This document shows positions 8,681-12,500 of a DNA stretch of 12,500 nucleotides, piece after piece. A program made the position numbers and the translations under genes. The notes beneath the pieces are model-generated. The model made no database searches, had not been told where the DNA came from, and saw only the letters and a list, made by a program, of their open reading frames with translations. The first letter of the stretch is position 1; the number at the start of each line of letters is the position of its first letter. Source of the DNA: Penaeus vannamei (Eukaryota > Arthropoda > Malacostraca > Decapoda > Penaeidae); NCBI RefSeq assembly GCF_042767895.1, contig NC_091558.1, forward strand, positions 40,917,413 to 40,929,912, in the 5' to 3' direction.

Positions 8681-8856
8681 AGTTCCGTCGGACGCCGCTG
8701 GGCTGTGACGACGGGCCTAAGTGCTGCCTGATGTACGATAACACTCTTTCTCGCGTTTTGGGAAACCTCTTCTGTTGCCAGAGGTTTATTGCACACACAC
8801 TGTATGAACGAAGTCGCGGGGGCTGCAAGCGTGTAAATACCGACATAAGAAATGGG
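8681..8856. other. GC-richer unique island with two hairpins
   Basis: The last satellite core runs directly into unique DNA after GGATATCCTG. The island has inverted repeats CCGTCG/CGACGG (8685-8690 with 8709-8714) and AAACCTCT/AGAGGTTT (8763-8770 with 8780-8787, 9-nt loop). On the minus strand AATAAA lies at 8785-8790. A minus-strand open frame (8634-8882, 82 codons) spans the island and ends in the satellite core. It has no recognised domain, starts in the adjacent 54-bp repeat, and has no visible neighbouring exon, so I leave it uncalled. The island could equally be the edge of a mobile element, or a fragment of a gene. Confidence 0.5.
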
Positions 8857-9010
8857 AAAATCTGTTGTTCTATTTTCAGCAATATATCTTATCGTATTTT
8901 TGATCTGTTGAAAATCTGTTGTTCTATTTTCAGCAATATGTCTTATTGTATTTTTGATCTGTTGAAAATCTGTTGTTCTATTTTCAGCAATATATCTTAT
9001 TGTGTTTTTC
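8857..9010. repeat. 54-bp tandem repeat, about 2.8 copies
   Basis: Copies start at 8857, 8911 and 8965, exactly 54 bp apart. Copies 1 and 2 differ at two positions, both transitions. Copy 3 matches until about 9003 and then diverges. Each copy contains TTGTTCTATTTTCAGC, a good match to a 3' splice-site consensus (pyrimidine tract followed by CAG). Because 54 is a multiple of three, a + frame translates it as an 18-residue repeat, but this frame continues into (ATT)n and is not credible as a protein. Confidence 0.92.
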
Positions 9011-9093
9011 TTTTATTGACGGATATATATGTTCGTTTCTTTTGGGGGAACATTTTTTTTTTTCTTTTTTTAATCTTTATATATTCATACCCC
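9011..9093. other. T-rich spacer
   Basis: Short AT-rich stretch with T-runs at about 9052-9070, between the 54-bp repeat and the ATT microsatellite. No feature is recognisable. Confidence 0.5.
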
Positions 9094-9100
9094 CTTATTA

Positions 9101-9155
<55 letters not shown>

Positions 9156-9265
9156 CATTATTACTATTATTATTGTTGTTATTATTGTTATTATTATCAT
9201 TATTATTAATATCATTCTTCTTATTATAATTCTTATCATTATTATCATCATTATCATTATTATTA
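9094..9265. repeat. (ATT)n microsatellite, decaying to ATC mixtures
   Basis: The repeat is pure (ATT)n from about 9104 to 9155. It then becomes mixed with ATC, ACT, GTT and CTT triplets to about 9265. The pure core suggests a younger or more active tract than those at 2891 and 4139. Confidence 0.95.
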
Positions 9266-9430
9266 TTTTCTTCTTCCTCTTCTTCTTCTTCTTCCTCTTT
9301 TTCTTCCTCCTCCTCCTCTTCTTCCTCTTCTTCTTCTTCCTCTCCACCTTCTTCTTCATCACCATCTTCATCTGCTCTCCCTCCTCCATCACATTTTTTC
9401 TCCCTCCTCCATCACATTTTTTTTTTTTTT
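9266..9430. repeat. TTC/TCC pyrimidine tract with a 23-bp duplication and T-run
   Basis: A pyrimidine-rich triplet tract ends in two adjacent identical 23-bp copies (9377-9399 and 9400-9422) of CTCCCTCCTCCATCACA plus six T. The second copy continues into a longer T-run to about 9430. Confidence 0.9.
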
Positions 9431-9598
9431 ATTGTTCACCTCCTTGAAAAAAAAGTGAAATATAGAACTTCTGAGCGTCACGCCCTAAGAAGGCAAACCC
9501 AAGGGAGAACGAGCACGGTGTGTGTGATGAGTGAGGGGGGGGAGGGGGGAGGGGGGGTGCAAACGTAAGGGAAACCGGGCTGTCGCGAAGTGTGCGTG
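9431..9598. other. Unique island with G-run block
   Basis: Short unique sequence with a TG run at about 9518-9527 and three long G-runs, G8 (9535-9542), G6 (9544-9549) and G7 (9551-9557), separated by single A bases. The G-run block could form a G-quadruplex, since G8 can supply two tracts. No gene is recognisable. Confidence 0.55.
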
Positions 9599-9680
9599 GA
9601 GAGAGAGAATGAGAGAGGGAATGAGAGAGACAGAGAGGGAGGGAGAAAAGCCAGAGAGAGAGAGGAATGAGAGAGACAGA

Positions 9681-9767
<87 letters not shown>

Positions 9768-9879
9768 AGAGTGAGAGAAAAAGAGAGAGAGAGAGAGAGG
9801 GAATGAGAGATACGGAGAGAAAGAGGGAATGAGAGAGACAGAGGGAGGGAGAGAAATAGAGACAGAGAGAGAGAGAGAC

Positions 9880-9914
<35 letters not shown>

Positions 9915-10075
9915 AGACAAATACACAGAAACAGAGACAGATAGAGATAGAGAAAGAGAGATAGACAGACAAACAGGCAGAGAGAGAGAGAGAGACAGAG
10001 AGAGAGAGATAGAGAGAATGAGAGAAAAAGAGACACAGACAGACAGACAAAGCCAAAAACAGAAAGAAAAAAATA
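9599..10075. repeat. (GA)n array with GACA/GATA interruptions
   Basis: Purine-rich array with a pure (GA)n run at about 9685-9762. Around it a longer motif, GAATGAGAGAGACAGAG, recurs at 9619, 9665 and 9827, with a variant at 9801. To the right it mixes with GACA and GATA units (9860-10050). The Leu/Ser and Arg/Glu frames on both strands are artefacts. Confidence 0.93.
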
Positions 10076-10770
<695 letters not shown>

Positions 10771-11026
10771 AAATAAAATATTAACAAAACGCACTCCCAT
10801 TACAAAAAAAAACAAAAAAGCACCGGTCCCAACGCCAAGCGCAACGAGAGAGAAAGACAAAGCATCCCGCTGACCAAATCTCTCGTGACATTTCAATCCT
10901 TCTCGAATCCTTTTCACGGCAAGCGTTTGGCAGCGAAGGATGGGTTCGAATCCTTTTCTCGGATCCTGTTCCAGGGGTTTTGTGTTTTTATCGGGTCGGA
11001 TCTTGGTGTTATCTTTTCTCTTTTCA
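10771..11026. other. Unique island with a 13-bp direct repeat
   Basis: One of the more GC-balanced stretches. TCGAATCCTTTTC occurs twice (10903-10915 and 10946-10958). The second lies in GGTTCGAATCC, which equals the RNA polymerase III B-box consensus, but no cloverleaf or A-box is evident. It may be unique DNA or a small decayed SINE-like fragment. The + frame starting at 10885 runs into T-runs and a tetranucleotide repeat and is not convincing. Confidence 0.45.
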
Positions 11027-11614
<588 letters not shown>

Positions 11615-11698
11615 CACTCTCTCCTAATCACTCTCTCTCTCTCACTCTCTCCTACTCACTCTCTCTCTCTCACTCTCCCCTACTCACTCTCTCTCTCT
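11615..11698. repeat. 28-bp minisatellite, three copies
   Basis: Three tandem 28-bp units start at 11615, 11643 and 11671. Each consists of two 14-bp halves: CACTCTCTCCTACT (variants CCTAAT and CCCCTACT) and CACTCTCTCTCTCT. It is evidently derived from interrupted (TC)n by duplication of a 28-bp block. Confidence 0.85.
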
Positions 11699-11790
11699 CT
11701 TTCTATATATTTATCTATCCATATATCTATCTATCTATCTATCTGTCTGTCTATCTATCTTATCTTATCTTATCTTATCTATCTGTCAAT
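11699..11790. repeat. TATC/TGTC tetramer and TTATC pentamer tract
   Basis: TATC and TGTC units (11702-11757) are followed by about five TTATC pentamers at 11757-11780 and then a TATCTGTC end. This is the right-hand tetranucleotide edge of the (TC)n array, matching the tetranucleotide edge on its left side. Confidence 0.9.
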
Positions 11791-11886
11791 TTCTGATTCA
11801 TTTGTTTAGTATCGGAACAACCATTTGTTTTCGTGTCAATCTGTCTATCTCGTCATTTGTCTCTCTCTCTCTTCCTAAAAGGGGGG
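11791..11886. other. Short unique spacer at a strand switch
   Basis: Mostly unique DNA ending in (TC)n and then AAAAGGGGGG. The + strand changes here from pyrimidine-rich to purine-rich. No gene is recognisable. Confidence 0.5.
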
Positions 11887-11961
11887 ATGTGACAGAGGGG
11901 ATGAGAGAGAGGAGAGAAAATGAGGGGGAGGGGAAGAGAGAGAAGAGAGAAAATTGAGGGG

Positions 11962-12054
<93 letters not shown>

Positions 12055-12250
12055 GAGAGGGAAGAAAGAGAGAGAGAGAAAAAGAGAGACAGACTGACCG
12101 ACAAACAAACATACAGACAGATAAACAGACAGACAGGTAGAGAACAGGGAGAAAAAAAACAGAGAATGAGGGAAAGCTCGAGAACTAAGGAGAGAGAGAA
12201 AAAATGACAGAAAGGGTAAGAAAGGGAAAAAAGAGGAAAACAAAGAGAGC
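11887..12250. repeat. Purine-rich (GA)n/(GAAA)n tract
   Basis: GA and GGGGA units with pure (GA)n at about 11969-12019, four GAAA tetramers at about 12020-12037, and GACA/AACA tetramer mixtures at 12085-12140. The rest is purine-rich DNA of lower repeat purity. Glu/Arg frames are artefacts. Confidence 0.9.
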
Positions 12251-12302
12251 AAAGAGAGACCCTTCCAGACACTCCCTGAGAAGCGGGAGGGCGGAGGCAC
12301 CA
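12251..12302. other. Short unique spacer with a small hairpin
   Basis: About 50 bp of unique DNA with CTCCC and GGGAG arms around an 8-nt loop (about 12271-12288). It lies between a purine tract and a pyrimidine tract. Confidence 0.4.
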
Positions 12303-12500
12303 TCATTCATCACGCCCTCTGTCCCCTCCCTCCTTCCCTCCCTCCCTCTCCCTTTCCCTCCCTCTCCCCTCCCTTTCTCCCCTCCCTCCCTCTCCCACTC
12401 CCTCCCTCTCCCATTCCTTCCCTCTACCCTCCCTCCCTCTCCCACTCCCTCCCTTTCTCCCCTCCCTCCCTCTCCCCTCCCTCTCCCTCTCCCTTTCTCT
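12303..12500. repeat. CCCT/CCT pyrimidine tract reaching the window end
   Basis: The + strand is nearly all C and T, built from CCCTCCCTCTCCC-like units, with CTCCCACTCCCTCC recurring roughly every 40-60 bp. It continues past the end of the window. It resembles the 850-1378 tract in composition. Confidence 0.9.

Noticed and set aside
8634..8882. 82-codon minus-strand gene
   Set aside because: It starts in a 54-bp tandem repeat and ends in satellite sequence, has no recognisable domain, and lacks a visible neighbouring exon. It is kept only as a point to check.
8731..9447. 238-codon + strand protein with 18-residue repeats
   Set aside because: The frame runs from the island through the 54-bp repeat into (ATT)n and TTC tracts. 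Most of it is poly Ile and Phe/Leu from microsatellites.
10943..10953. tRNA gene suggested by GGTTCGAATCC
   Set aside because: The T-stem pairs poorly (T-T mismatch and a G-T pair), and no anticodon arm, D arm or acceptor stem can be drawn around it.

Overview
This window looks like nuclear DNA from an animal with an extreme load of simple sequence repeats. By rough estimate, three quarters or more of the 12.5 kb is tandem repeat: (CT/GA)n, (ATT)n, (TATC/GATA)n, TTC/TCC/CCT pyrimidine tracts, A and T homopolymers and one large minisatellite/satellite array. The mix of long AG/CT, AAT and GATA arrays fits what is known of decapod crustacean genomes, penaeid shrimp above all, but that assignment is inference from repeat composition. 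No gene identifies the organism. No protein-coding gene, tRNA, rRNA or CRISPR array can be supported. The long open frames are artefacts of repeats that lack stop codons (poly Leu/Ser, Arg/Glu, Ile, Tyr/Leu/Ser/Ile).

Layout: 1-180, mostly unique DNA with an ATTCCC hexamer tract. 181-1378, a 1.2 kb pyrimidine tract that grades from TTC to CCT to C-rich. 1379-1608, a purine-rich island. 1609-2421, a compound (TC)n/(TATC)n/(TTC)n array. 2422-2890, an island with a C-rich block and a cluster of TGCTAA palindromes. 2891-3545, a degenerate ATT/ATC tract. 3600-3780, unique DNA. 3781-3965, T26-(GA)n-A12. 4139-4385, a second ATT/ATC tract. 4386-4860, AT-rich unique DNA. 4861-8680, the minisatellite/satellite array. 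8681-8856, a GC-richer island with two hairpins. 8857-9010, a 54-bp tandem repeat. 9094-9430, (ATT)n then a TTC/TCC tract. 9535-9557, G-runs. 9599-10075, a GA array. 10076-10528, A-rich unique DNA. 10529-10770, (GATA)29 plus (AAAT)n. 10771-11026, unique DNA. 11027-11790, T21-G7 and a compound TCTG/TATC/TC array with a 28-bp minisatellite. 11887-12250, purine tract. 12303-12500, CCCT pyrimidine tract.

The most interesting object is the array at 4861-8680. Its right part holds 18 copies of a core containing GTAGGATTGTAGGATATCC, most at about 166-173 bp spacing, which is a nucleosome-sized monomer. The A/C-rich linkers come in two kinds. Linker B carries a box CCCTACCTCCTTCCCT, and linker A is the same sequence without those 16 bp. 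Over the first ten cores they alternate strictly B-A-B-A, which is a dimeric higher-order repeat, and the order then becomes irregular. A 321-bp segment recurs exactly 2600 bp downstream with one substitution and no indel. The left edge is a simpler 45-bp repeat that resembles linker B without any core. The right edge is a core fused directly to GC-richer unique DNA. These edges suggest the composite unit formed at a junction between the two and was then amplified. I found no multi-gene biological system here.
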